Assembly: GCA_963820375.1 (NCBI GenBank)
Contig: CAWFZX010000029.1
Location: 203,930-267,929, forward strand
From: AWTP1-13 sp963820375
GTDB taxonomy: Bacteria > Pseudomonadota > Alphaproteobacteria > Rhizobiales > Hyphomicrobiaceae
Direction of reading: 5' to 3'
DNA length: 64,000 nucleotides
Shown: positions 45,280-54,104 of the stretch, one piece after another
Layout: every line of letters begins with the position of its first letter
Position numbering within the stretch: position 1 is the stretch's first letter
Notes under the pieces: generated by a model
Told to the model about the DNA's origin: nothing
What the model saw: only the letters and a program-made list of their open reading frames with translations
Database searches by the model: none
Program-made: the position numbers and the translations under genes

Positions 45280-45993
45280 ATGTCGCGCCGCCCTCGCTTG
45301 CTCGTTGTCGAGGACGACCCCGCCATCCTTTCGCTGTTCGTCGCATATCTCGAGAAGGACGGCTATCAGGTTGCGGGCGCGGCAACGGCCGCCAGCGCTG
45401 AGGCCATGGTCAAGAAGCAGGAGTTTGATCTCATCCTGCTTGATCTCGGGTTACCCGATGAAGACGAACTCGTGGTGGCACGCAGGATTCGAGCGAGTTC
45501 GACTATCCCGCTGGTCTTTGTTACCCAGCGGGCCAGCGACGCCGACAAAATCGCCGGCTTGGAGCTGGGTGCGGATGACTACGTCACAAAGCCCTTCAAC
45601 CCTCGAGAGCTTTCGGCGCGAGTTCGCAATATCCTTGCCCGAGCCGATAGGAGCGGTTCGCGGCAGGGCCCTGAGGATGTCGTCCGCTTCGGTGAGTGGG
45701 TCTTCGATCTCGGTCGGTACACGCTGAGGGACGGAGGTGGCAACACCGTGCCGCTGACGCGCGCCGAGTTCGACGTCCTTAAGGCGCTACTACTGGCCAG
45801 CGGTCGCGCCGTGACGCGCGAGATGTTGCTTGATGCGATCAGGCCGAAGAATCCGGAGGGCTCGGATCGAGCAATCGATGTGCTTGTCAGTCGCCTCAGA
45901 CGAAAGCTTGAAAGCGGCGACGGGCGACCGACAGTCATCGTCACCGTCCTCGGAGTAGGATACAGGATCGGCGTGCCCGTTCACCGGCACTAA
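45280..45993 (+). CDS. OmpR-family response regulator
   Basis: This 237-residue DNA-binding response regulator has a receiver domain with LLVVEDD, phospho-acceptor Asp55 (LILLDLGLPD), Thr82 and Lys104 (VTKPF). A winged-helix output domain spans about 135-230 with PLTRAEFDVLKALL and RAIDVLVSRLRRKL. It lies 162 bases before a hybrid histidine kinase on the same strand, which is the likely partner. The TorR/ArcA-like receiver plus TorS-like kinase pairing suggests an anaerobic or oxidant sensing system, but no target operon is visible. Confidence 0.92.
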   Translation: MSRRPRLLVVEDDPAILSLFVAYLEKDGYQVAGAATAASAEAMVKKQEFDLILLDLGLPDEDELVVARRIRASSTIPLVFVTQRASDADKIAGLELGADDYVTKPFNPRELSARVRNILARADRSGSRQGPEDVVRFGEWVFDLGRYTLRDGGGNTVPLTRAEFDVLKALLLASGRAVTREMLLDAIRPKNPEGSDRAIDVLVSRLRRKLESGDGRPTVIVTVLGVGYRIGVPVHRH

Positions 45994-46155
45994 TCGCACC
46001 AGGCGTCCTCACTTCGTTGGCTACGCGCGCTATAGGGGATATTAGCATCCCATTCATGATGACAGCCGTGATCGTCCCCGCACATCGTCCAGCTTGATGC
46101 CCTGCCGAATGAAGGTCACCGGTAACCGCGAACAAGCTCAGCCGACGAGGCTTCT

Positions 46156-48381
46156 ATGAGTACCAAAACCGAGCTAACCGGGCTTGGGCTGCGCTTCTCA
46201 GATACTGACACTGAGCGCGAGTTCTTGAAGTTCTTTGACTCTCAGTTCATTGTTCAATTTCGAGCAGCGATGATCTTGGGAATAGTCCTGATCTTCATCG
46301 ATGCGCTCGTGGATAATTTTGTGGCTCCTGTGGAGGCCTTGCCCGGGAATGCAATTCGTCTTTTCTTTGTCGAACCTATTCTTCTGGTGTTGCTAGCTGG
46401 CTCGTTCACAAGTTTTCTGAGGGCGCACTTTCAAACTTATGTTTGTGTAGTGTTCTCCATGGCGAGCATCGGCCTTCTTTATGGTGTCGAGCTAATAGCA
46501 GCAACGCACGCTCCGATTATCACCACGTGGGTAGGTATTGTTAACTATTTCTTTGTAATAATTTTTGCTTTCCTGATCATAGGCTTGCGAGTTCTTGCCG
46601 GCGCGGCCACGGGCGCGATCGTGACCATTGGTTATCTCGGCGTCATGGTGGCAACGAAAGATCTCGATACCGCAAGATTCTTGTACAGCACGTATCACAT
46701 AGCAACGATATATGCGCTCGGCCTCTTTCTGGGTTACGTGCGGGAGCTTTACGTTCGACGTGATTTCGCGGCTCAGAGACAGCTGTGGGACCGCCAGGAG
46801 TCACTTCGTGTAGCGAAGGAAGCGGCCGATCAGGCAAACCACGCAAAGTCTGAGTTCTTGGCCACCATGAGCCACGAGTTGCGGACGCCCATGAACGGCA
46901 TTCTCGGCATGGCCCAACTCGCCGTCAGCAAGCATTCGATGACCGACGAGCTTGCCCATCTGCTGCGGACGATCGAGCGATCGGGCGACGTGCTGAAGAG
47001 GCTGATAGACGACGTCCTGGATATCACACGCATTGAGGCTGGACAGCTCAAAATGGAGCAGGAGCCATTTGCTGTATCGGCTCTCGTCGAGGACATCGTC
47101 GAGATCGTCAGGCCGCTGGCATTGGAGCAGAAATCCAGAATCGATTGGACTATAGCTGAGGCCGTTCCTGCTGAGGTCGTTGGCGACAAGGCACACGTGC
47201 GGCAAGTGCTGCTCAACATTGTCGGCAACGCTGTCAAGTTCACGCAGAGCGGCACCATTGCCATCGATGTAAGCGCTTCTTCCACGGGCGAGGATCAAAT
47301 CCACCTGGTGTTTGCCGTGCGCGATACCGGCATTGGCATTCCGTCCGACGAGCTGCAGCTTGTCTTTGAGCCGCTCACCCAGGCCACCAATACCACTCGT
47401 GGGGGCCACGGTGGCACCGGTCTTGGACTCGCCATAGCCAAACGGCTTGTAACGGCAATGGGCGGCGATCTTCGCGTCGAAAGCGAGCTTGGCAAGGGCA
47501 GCACATTCACGATCGAAATTCGCGTCCGCGGGACCACGTCACTCGACCGCCCCGCGCGCGACCATTCCCGTGACCGGCAACCCGCTAGGGCGTCGCTGTC
47601 GCTGCTCCTCGTGGAGGATGAGCCGATCAATCAGCAGGTGGCCAAGGGCCTCCTCGAGTTCGATGGTCACGAGGTGACCGTCGTCGCCAGCGGCCAGGCT
47701 GCGCTTTCCGCTGTAGAGCACCGTCGCTTCGACGCGGTCTTGCTCGATATGCGTCTTCCGGATCTGGATGGGCTCGAGGTTGCGCGCCGCCTCCGGCAGC
47801 ACAAGAGGCTGGGCGATGCTGCGCCGCCAATCATCGCCCTCACCGCTAACGTAATGCCCAAAGAGGTCGAGGCCTACCACGCGGCGGGCCTTACGGCTGT
47901 GGTGGAAAAGCCGATCGACCCCGCGAAGCTTTCACAGGCTGTCAGCGGTCATGTCACCAGTCGCCGGCCGAGTTCCAGTTCGCGCGTGCACATACCGGAG
48001 TTGTTTGACCGGCAGCAGATCGGCCTGATCCTCGACAGCTTTGAAGCCGGGCGCTCGGTCCAGCTTCTGGCCGAACTCGAGGCGTCAATCCAGGAAAGCC
48101 TGAGATCGCTCAGGAGATTTCTTGCCGCCTGCCAAGTGGCAGATGCCTCGAGGAGTGCGCACCGTCTGGCGGGGTCGGCGGTGTTCTTTGGCTTGCGGGC
48201 ACTTCATCAGGCGGCCCAAGAGCTCGAGTCGTCAATCAGTCTCGAAGACTCGACGCTACTTGAACAGCGGCTCATAGAGACCGAGAAGTCCGCAGAGGCT
48301 GCACTGCAGGCCATCGCCCTCCTTCGCGTCAATCTGAGCGATGATGCCGTGTTGCCCCTGGCGATCACAGCCAGCAGTTAG
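46156..48381 (+). CDS. Hybrid sensor histidine kinase (TorS/ArcB-like)
   Basis: The 741-residue membrane kinase has these domains in order: about six membrane segments (residues 38-195) with no periplasmic domain, a coiled linker, HisKA with the phospho-His240 in ATMSHELRTPMNGILG, HATPase with NIVGNAVKFT, DTGIGIP and GTGLGLAI, a receiver with Asp531 in LLDMRLPDLDG, and an Hpt domain with His669 in SAHRLAGSAVF. This is a complete phosphorelay (His-Asp-His) toward the preceding regulator. GAGG before the ATG fixes the start. The first 500 bases of the gene are visibly AT-rich compared with the core genes, in keeping with acquisition in the element. Confidence 0.92.
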   Translation: MSTKTELTGLGLRFSDTDTEREFLKFFDSQFIVQFRAAMILGIVLIFIDALVDNFVAPVEALPGNAIRLFFVEPILLVLLAGSFTSFLRAHFQTYVCVVFSMASIGLLYGVELIAATHAPIITTWVGIVNYFFVIIFAFLIIGLRVLAGAATGAIVTIGYLGVMVATKDLDTARFLYSTYHIATIYALGLFLGYVRELYVRRDFAAQRQLWDRQESLRVAKEAADQANHAKSEFLATMSHELRTPMNGILGMAQLAVSKHSMTDELAHLLRTIERSGDVLKRLIDDVLDITRIEAGQLKMEQEPFAVSALVEDIVEIVRPLALEQKSRIDWTIAEAVPAEVVGDKAHVRQVLLNIVGNAVKFTQSGTIAIDVSASSTGEDQIHLVFAVRDTGIGIPSDELQLVFEPLTQATNTTRGGHGGTGLGLAIAKRLVTAMGGDLRVESELGKGSTFTIEIRVRGTTSLDRPARDHSRDRQPARASLSLLLVEDEPINQQVAKGLLEFDGHEVTVVASGQAALSAVEHRRFDAVLLDMRLPDLDGLEVARRLRQHKRLGDAAPPIIALTANVMPKEVEAYHAAGLTAVVEKPIDPAKLSQAVSGHVTSRRPSSSSRVHIPELFDRQQIGLILDSFEAGRSVQLLAELEASIQESLRSLRRFLAACQVADASRSAHRLAGSAVFFGLRALHQAAQELESSISLEDSTLLEQRLIETEKSAEAALQAIALLRVNLSDDAVLPLAITASS

Positions 48382-49215
48382 GCGCGCGGCCGCCGCAGCT
48401 TAAGGTCGATAGTTAACGTTGCCGCAACGTCCGGGCAAACCGGCGTTTGCACCGGGCTTCTATGCTCACCTAGCGGGTATCAGCGGGGGTGGTGACGCTG
48501 ACCGACCCATCGCGGAAAGGTGCCGCGACGCGGGCTGGGTGCGAGGAGCGGTGGCTCTAGAAAGTAGTTGCTCGGTGGCTACTCGATCGGGGTCGCGGTT
48601 GAAAGACGATTTCAAAGAGACTTTGAGCATTTTCACAGGCTCGCCGTTAGGCGACCGGGCAGTGCGGCGGAGGGGGGGCGGTCGGTGCGGGCCGCCTCTT
48701 CGCACGCAGCCATAAGTGGTCGTGAGCCCCAGGCGCAAACCTCACCCAACCTCCCCAGGGTGACCGGAAGCTGTCTCGGTACGAGATTTCCGCCAACTCG
48801 TGAGGATGGATAGCGCCATCGCAATGGCCGGACCCTTGTGCGCCCGTCGGTGTGCTGGAGGGCCTCCGTCCATAGGATGTGCCGCCGATAAGTTGGCGGG
48901 CTTCGAAAGGCCAACGCCCAATTACGCCCCTCAATATCGAGTGAGTGTACACTCGGCCACTCCCCCTCGGCTTCCGCAGTTTCAAGGCGGCGCGCTTGCT
49001 TCAGGGGCATCGTGGGAGTTGTGGTCAGCGTGCTGGCGCTGCGAAAGTGCGTCTCTGCTCAAGCCGTTCGCCCTTATCGCGACAACCCGAGGTCCCGAAC
49101 TCGTCCGCGTGCAAGCGCCATCGTTATTCTGCGGTCGCGCACGCTGATGTTTTGCTCCTTGCCGTGCATCTTCAGCAGCTCCGGCCGCCACGGAACAAGC
49201 GTGAACTCCTGGCGA
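48382..49215. other. Non-coding or fully decayed stretch
   Basis: Over 830 bases without a credible gene. Short frames on both strands show no family features and no ribosome site. Given the pseudogenes that follow, it may hold older decayed element DNA. Confidence 0.5.
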
Positions 49216-49595
49216 TCATTTGATCACGGTGAGACGCTGCATTGGCAGGTCGATCGTGCCGACGTGTTTGCCAGTCATGCGCATTGGATGATGCGGCATT
49301 CCCAGCTGGGCGGACATTTTTTCAACGGGGGCGGTGATGCCTCTATGTTCAATTCCCGCAGTATGTCCGGCTTCGGCGTGAGGGTTCCAGGCTGTTCGAC
49401 GCTCGCATGGAGGTTGGCGATCAGCCACTCCTCGCGGGCGATAAGGGCTTTCGCGACGTCCGCGCCGAACCCCTTCTCGTGGATGATCGGCTTCTTGTCT
49501 GTGACGATTGCTTGGTCGAGCCAACTCACGGCCTCGGCGGTGGCGAGTCGCTCGACTGGCCAGTAGGACACGACTTCAATACGGGCGTTGCGCAT
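49216..49595 (-). pseudogene. Relaxase C-terminal fragment (DUF3363-like), frameshifted
   Basis: Frame one (49595 downward) encodes SYWPVERLATAEAVSWLDQ, then KGFGADVAKALIAREEWLI. This is the pattern of the C-terminal DUF3363 region of VirD2/TraI-type relaxases (WLD, GFG, AL-AR-WL). The last part, EKMSAQLGMPHHPMRMTGKH followed by VGTIDLPMQRLTV, continues the same pattern in another frame, so a frameshift near 49320-49335 is needed. There is no N-terminal catalytic domain. It marks a lost conjugative element. The family call is from remembered motif order and needs a profile search. Confidence 0.5.
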
Positions 49596-49643
49596 TTTGC
49601 CTTTGCCGCCACCGAGGATGGGCTCATATATTAAAGCCCACCC

Positions 49644-50030
49644 GGGCGCGAACAGGTGGCGAAAAAATATCGTCCGGTGGTGAGGCTGCCCGACGCGCTG
49701 TGCGAGACCTTCGAGGGCTGGGCTTTGTCTACGGCGGCGAGCCGGTCAAGAGCATCAAAAACGGGCTGTGGAGGGCTTGTGACCGAGCGGGAGTGAAGCG
49801 GTGCGCGCCATATTCATTTCGCCATACGGCGGCGCGATGGATGCGCAAGAGTGGGGTGCCGCCATGGGAGGTTGCGGCCCAACTGGGGCATAGTGTAGGA
49901 AAAGAATACGCCGTGACGGAGAGGTACGCGTTCTACAGCCCAGACCATCTATCAGGGGCTGTCGGGGCGCTTGACGGGCTCATCAGGCTAGTCGTCGTCG
50001 GGCCAGTTTCGGGCAAGTCCGGCGGAAAAG
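49644..50030 (+). pseudogene. Tyrosine recombinase (integrase) C-terminal fragment, frameshifted
   Basis: The catalytic end of a phage-type integrase: YRPVVRLPDAL in one frame, then from about 49720 in another frame GLGFVYGGEPVKSIK, the box SFRHTAARWMRKSG, LGH, and the nucleophile region TERYAFYSPDHL. The first catalytic Arg and the N-terminal core are missing, and box II has Tyr in place of the usual His (PYSFRH). The fragment ends within about 20 bases of tRNA-Thr, the classical position of an integrase next to its attachment site. Confidence 0.72.
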
Positions 50031-50039
50031 TGCAGGAAA

Positions 50040-50114
50040 GCCGCAGTAGCTCAGGGGTAGAGCAACGCATTCGTAATGCGTGGGTCGGGGGTTCAAATCC
50101 CTCCTGCGGCACCA
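50040..50114 (+). tRNA. tRNA-Thr (anticodon CGU)
   Basis: It folds as a full cloverleaf: acceptor GCCGCAG/CTGCGGC, D stem GCTC/GAGC, anticodon stem ACGCA/TGCGT with loop TTCGTAA (anticodon CGT), a five-base variable loop GGGTC, and T stem GGGGG/CCCTC with loop TTCAAAT. Discriminator A and an encoded CCA (50112-50114) follow. It reads ACG threonine codons. The 5' 37 bases are repeated 5.6 kb upstream, and an integrase remnant ends just before it. Confidence 0.96.
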
Positions 50115-50125
50115 ATGAACTCAAC

Positions 50126-51429
50126 TGTCCGACCCGGACAGATAGGTAACAAAACGTACTTAAGACATGGGTGACAACCTCGGCCCAAAGGGGTTGTCGA
50201 CGGGTTGCAAGGTTCTCTGCTCCAGATCGATATATCCCAAATCATAGTCGATGAAGCTGACGAGCCAAATTCCCTCGTCGACCTCCTTGATACCGAGCCG
50301 CTGTCCGGCCAGGACAGTGGAGACGTTGATTTTCTTTCGGTAGATGCAGATACGGCCGCAGGCGGTGACGATGACGTCGCGGTCGTGGAAGGGATAATCG
50401 AGGTCCGGCAGGCCCTGATAGGGTCGGCCTGAGGGGGTGTAGACCTCGACGGGGCACTTCATGGCGATGGCCTCGTGTGGCCTTTCGGCATTGAACTCGT
50501 GCACGAAGTCATCGAAGCGCGCCTGCTGCTGCAGGGTGTTCATGCCTGGAGGTCGGGTTGCCTCCTTTTTGAGGGTCAGATGCATGCGCTCGTGGCGGCC
50601 ATTCTGCTGGGGATGGCCCGGTTTGATGCGCTCGATGGCAATGCCTAGCCTCAGCCACCACACCGCGAGCTTGGACAGATTGAAGAGGGCATTTGGACTG
50701 GCGAAAGGCACCCCATTGTCTGAACGAATGGCTTGAGGCAGTCCGCGATCGGCAAAGAGCCGCTCGAAAGCGGTGACGGCGATTTCCTCGCGCGTGGTCG
50801 CGAGGGCCTCGCACATGAGCAGGAAGCGCGAGGCCTGGTCGGTTACGGTCAGCGGGTAGCAGTATCGGCCGTTACCGAGCTTGAACTCCCCCTTGAAGTC
50901 GGCGCACCACAGCTGATTGGGCGCCACGGCCTTTGACAAGGGCGTGCCTGTTGCGCGGGAGCGCCGTTTTCCCATGCGTTTAACGAGGCCGTGACGATCG
51001 AGGACGGCATGGATGGTGCTCTTGGCGGGCAGGCGTAGATCACCGGGCAGCCGGCGCAGGAGGAGCTCCCTGATCTTACGGGCGCCCCAGTGTGGCTTGT
51101 CGCGCTTGAGGCTGACGATCAGGCTCTCGACCTGGCTGGGCAGCTGGTTGGCGTAGCGCACGGGCCGGCGCGAGCGGTCGGTGAGGGCCTCGAGGCCATG
51201 CTCCTTGTAGCGGTCGAAGATTTTGTAGCCGGTTTTGCGTGAAATGCCGAACTCCCGGCAGAGCTCGGTCATGGCCTCGCCGTCGAGCAGCCTGGCAACA
51301 AAACGTAGGCGTTCCTCCACGACCGAACACTCCTTCCAGGGCATCGCCACCTCCCGCCTGCCGTCGCAGATGGAAAGTGTTACCCATGTGTCCGGTACGT
51401 TTTGTCACCCATGTCTCGGGCCGCTCACA
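50126..51429 (-). mobile_element. IS481-family insertion sequence
   Basis: An element of about 1304 bases with imperfect terminal inverted repeats of about 34 bases: both ends begin TGT and share GGT(A/G)ACAAAACGTAC further in. It contains a single transposase gene on the minus strand. No convincing target duplication was seen. It lies 11 bases past the CCA of tRNA-Thr. Confidence 0.75.
50160..51350 (-). CDS. IS481-family transposase
   Basis: The 396-residue transposase has an N-terminal helix-turn-helix (LCREFGISRKTGYKIF) and an rve-type DDE catalytic core: first Asp in LWCADFKGEF, second in IRSDNGVPF and Glu in NGRHERMHLTLK. The C-terminal region with GRPYQGLPDLDYPFHDRD is typical of IS481 members. 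The frame is complete, so the element may be active. Its stop overlaps the inverted repeat. Confidence 0.95.
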   Translation of the reverse strand: MAMPWKECSVVEERLRFVARLLDGEAMTELCREFGISRKTGYKIFDRYKEHGLEALTDRSRRPVRYANQLPSQVESLIVSLKRDKPHWGARKIRELLLRRLPGDLRLPAKSTIHAVLDRHGLVKRMGKRRSRATGTPLSKAVAPNQLWCADFKGEFKLGNGRYCYPLTVTDQASRFLLMCEALATTREEIAVTAFERLFADRGLPQAIRSDNGVPFASPNALFNLSKLAVWWLRLGIAIERIKPGHPQQNGRHERMHLTLKKEATRPPGMNTLQQQARFDDFVHEFNAERPHEAIAMKCPVEVYTPSGRPYQGLPDLDYPFHDRDVIVTACGRICIYRKKINVSTVLAGQRLGIKEVDEGIWLVSFIDYDLGYIDLEQRTLQPVDNPFGPRLSPMS

Positions 51430-51697
51430 ACAAGTTAAGCGATAATTGTGCCGCTCACGGAATATCGTGTAGCGGATTTTGTATGACACGCGGTTTCGAC
51501 GTCCCTAGCAAAGCGTGTCCGCCAATCCACACTGTGGCTTGCAAGCCCAATGATCCCAATCTAGGTTCGATGCCAGAGCACATCGCCGACGCTGTTGCGG
51601 GGCTGCTAGAGGCAATCCAGACGGGATAACCGAGCCTCCCGATTTCTCAAAAATCCCGCGCATTAACTCTCAAAAAAAGTTGCTTGTGCACTCCACG
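51430..51697. other. Stretch between the IS and the autotransporter-like gene
   Basis: An open frame ending at 51629 (about 75 codons, partly inside the IS end) reads SMPEHIADAVAGLLEAI at its C-terminus. It has no ribosome site and no recognised family; it may be a cut gene remnant. Confidence 0.35.
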
Positions 51698-52770
51698 TCA
51701 GTTTGTCCTGATCGTGAGCCCGAGCCTTCCCCCAACTGTCTGTTCGTCGCTGGATACACTGTAGTACGCGGCTGCTCCAAAAGAGATATTTCCACTAGTG
51801 TAGTTGACACCTAGCTCGCTTTCGAGGTGCGAGTGGCTTTGCTCGAAGGTCGTAAATTCTTTCGTGTCGAGCGGAATGCCTTCAAAGAACTGGGGCCTGC
51901 CGATGTTATCGACTGCATTTTTGTAGGCAAATTGATGCTTGACCGTTGACTGCAGGTACGGCGTCAAAAAACCGTTTGCCATCGGAAGATTTGAAAACAC
52001 CATCGCGGACAAGCTCGCATTTACCGACGAGTAGTTGGGCTTCAAAACACCCTCGTCTCTCACGGGCATCTCGCAGCCGCTCTTTGTAAATCCGATGCCA
52101 GGTCGCAGATCGAGTTTCACGCCGCCACCATTCTGGCCTCCGGTTAGATCGAACACCTGACCTATGGCGAAGTTGCCAGTTGCACCACGGGTATCGCAGC
52201 TCAAGCCGTCTGCCTGCGAAGGCGGTTCAAATTCGCTTGCTACGGTCTGAGAAATGGCCGTCTTTCCATTTGACCCGGCAACTGTAGCGACCACGTAACT
52301 TTGGTTGAGGTTCCAGACCACTGTGCCGCCATAGATGTACGAGTTGTTGTCACCTGTAGCCTTGAAAGTGAAGAAGCCTGGATTGTTTTGGTGGCTCCCA
52401 GATGAGATGACCCGAGGAAGGCACCGATCCTCAATCGCCCGCCGAGAAATGTGTCAGGTGTCGTGAACACGATGTTAAATAGGCCAGATGCTTCGGCGGA
52501 GCGAGATTTGAACGTCTTTCCGGACGATCCATCCTCACCTACTACGGCCAGGACACCACCGCCAGCGAACTGGTGACCATTCGCAACGTCGAGGCCATCC
52601 TGCGTAGTCCGGCGCACGCGAACAGACGTGAAAATTCCAGGGCCGGTCGCGTCCACTCTTTGCTTCCACAATACCTCTCGGTTGACGAGATCGTTTTGCG
52701 CACCGTGGACAGCGTTTTCCAGTAGTTGCGCCGTCAAACTACTCAAAATGAGAGATGGACCACTGGGCAT
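51698..52770 (-). pseudogene. Autotransporter-like surface protein gene with a 5-bp duplication frameshift
   Basis: Two minus-strand frames join into one protein of about 355 residues. The upstream frame (from 52770) reads GIFTSVRVRRT through GRLRIGAFLGSS and then goes wrong; the downstream frame continues NNPGFFTFKATGDNNSYIYG through to a C-terminus with alternating hydrophobic strands (ELGVNYTSGNISFGAAAYYS, VGGRLGLTI) like the last strands of an autotransporter beta barrel. The switch falls exactly at a direct duplication AGATG AGATG (52400-52409); removing one copy restores the frame. No signal peptide is evident at the chosen start, so the 5' end may also be missing. Surface exposure is inferred. 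Confidence 0.55.
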
Positions 52771-53080
52771 ACTTTCTACTTGAGCCGAAGCAATTTGGGA
52801 CTAGCGATCGAGCCCAGGAAAATTACGCCCAACCTCAGCGCCCGCACCCGCCTACTCAGGCTCAATCCAAAAAAACAATAGCTTACGCACCGCTTGAATA
52901 TGGCTGTCATAACGCACACCCGCACCAAAATCCCCAACGTACTGTATCGGCAGCCCCGCGGATCGTCTGTCACCTGAGGGACAGAAGGCGTTTTGTGGGG
53001 AACGCTATGTCACCAGCCGTATTTCTCATTCGCCCACTTCTTCACGTCCTCGCCCCCGAACTGCTCCGCGTACTTCTGCA

Positions 53081-53992
53081 TCACGCTCGCCTCAACTCCT
53101 TCGGCCTTTGCAAACGCATCAGCAGCAGTTCGGCGCTCAGCACTGCATCGCGCACCTCGTCCCACTTCTTTTGACCGACAGTTTCCCCCTCCTTGAATGC
53201 GCCCATCAGCTCCGACATCATTTCTTCGATCTCTGCTTCCGAGTAGCCGCGCTCGTTCAGTGCGCGCTCCATTGCTACCCAGCGGCTCACGGCAAACAGC
53301 TTCTTCGCGACCCGACGTGAGTGGGCATCGGTCACCCGAGCTCCTGTGCGGTACCGTCGGAGCGTTTCCCCGTGACCGCCGACGCCAAGCAACTTGTCCC
53401 GCTCGATCCGTCGCCGCTGCCTGGTCGCATGCTTCAACTGATCGATCGCCTCATCGGCCGCCAAGTGCATTGCTTCGGTCTCGTCCATACCGCCTGCGAT
53501 GTGCTCGGCCTTGCGCTTCCGGTAGTCATCGATTGTGGAGTGGCGCACGTAGCTCAGAAAGGCCGGCCAATGTTTTTTCGGGTGAGGTTCAGCCCACATC
53601 AGCTTCTCGAACTCGGCATGCGTCTGTGACCACGCTTGAACGGTCACGGAGGGAAGGCCCAGCGCCAGACACAAATCTCCAACGTGCCTATGCTGCCGTT
53701 TCGCGATCTGCCGCCTCAGCAACTCGCACCAGTCCTTCTCTTTCCACTTGTTCTTCAGCCAGTTTGAATGCCCTGCTCTACGAATGACGTAGTCAGGGTC
53801 GTACCCGCTGCCACGCCATTCCGCGGTCCAAATCTTCAGTGTCGGAAGGGAGCAGCCTAGTTCCTTCGCCCTGTCTTGGATCAATTGTCCTGGCTTCAGG
53901 CGGAGCTGCTGGGCTGTGACGATCCGGTCGGCCGGCAGCTTGGCGGGATCGTCGCCGCTGTGATCGTGCTCATTTAGAAAATGTCTCGTCAT
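53081..53992 (-). CDS. Hypothetical protein with two HTH-like segments
   Basis: The 303-residue soluble, basic protein starts at ATG 53992 after GGAAAG. Two helix-turn-helix-like stretches are visible: AKELGCSLPTLKIWTAEW near residue 48 and LCLALGLPSVTVQAWSQTH near 112. The second half is helical and rich in Arg/Glu (DETEAMHLAADEAIDQLKH; RGYSEAEIEEMMSELMG). This could be a DNA-binding or regulatory protein of the island. No family recognised. Confidence 0.6.
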   Translation of the reverse strand: MTRHFLNEHDHSGDDPAKLPADRIVTAQQLRLKPGQLIQDRAKELGCSLPTLKIWTAEWRGSGYDPDYVIRRAGHSNWLKNKWKEKDWCELLRRQIAKRQHRHVGDLCLALGLPSVTVQAWSQTHAEFEKLMWAEPHPKKHWPAFLSYVRHSTIDDYRKRKAEHIAGGMDETEAMHLAADEAIDQLKHATRQRRRIERDKLLGVGGHGETLRRYRTGARVTDAHSRRVAKKLFAVSRWVAMERALNERGYSEAEIEEMMSELMGAFKEGETVGQKKWDEVRDAVLSAELLLMRLQRPKELRRA

Positions 53993-54104
53993 GTCTTTCC
54001 AAGGTTGGAATGTCGTCAGAGAGTGGCGGAGCCGGCACAGCAAAAGCCTGTACAGATCTCCGCCAATGCGGCATGGTTGAGAGCATTGATGGTCGGGGGG
54101 CCAC

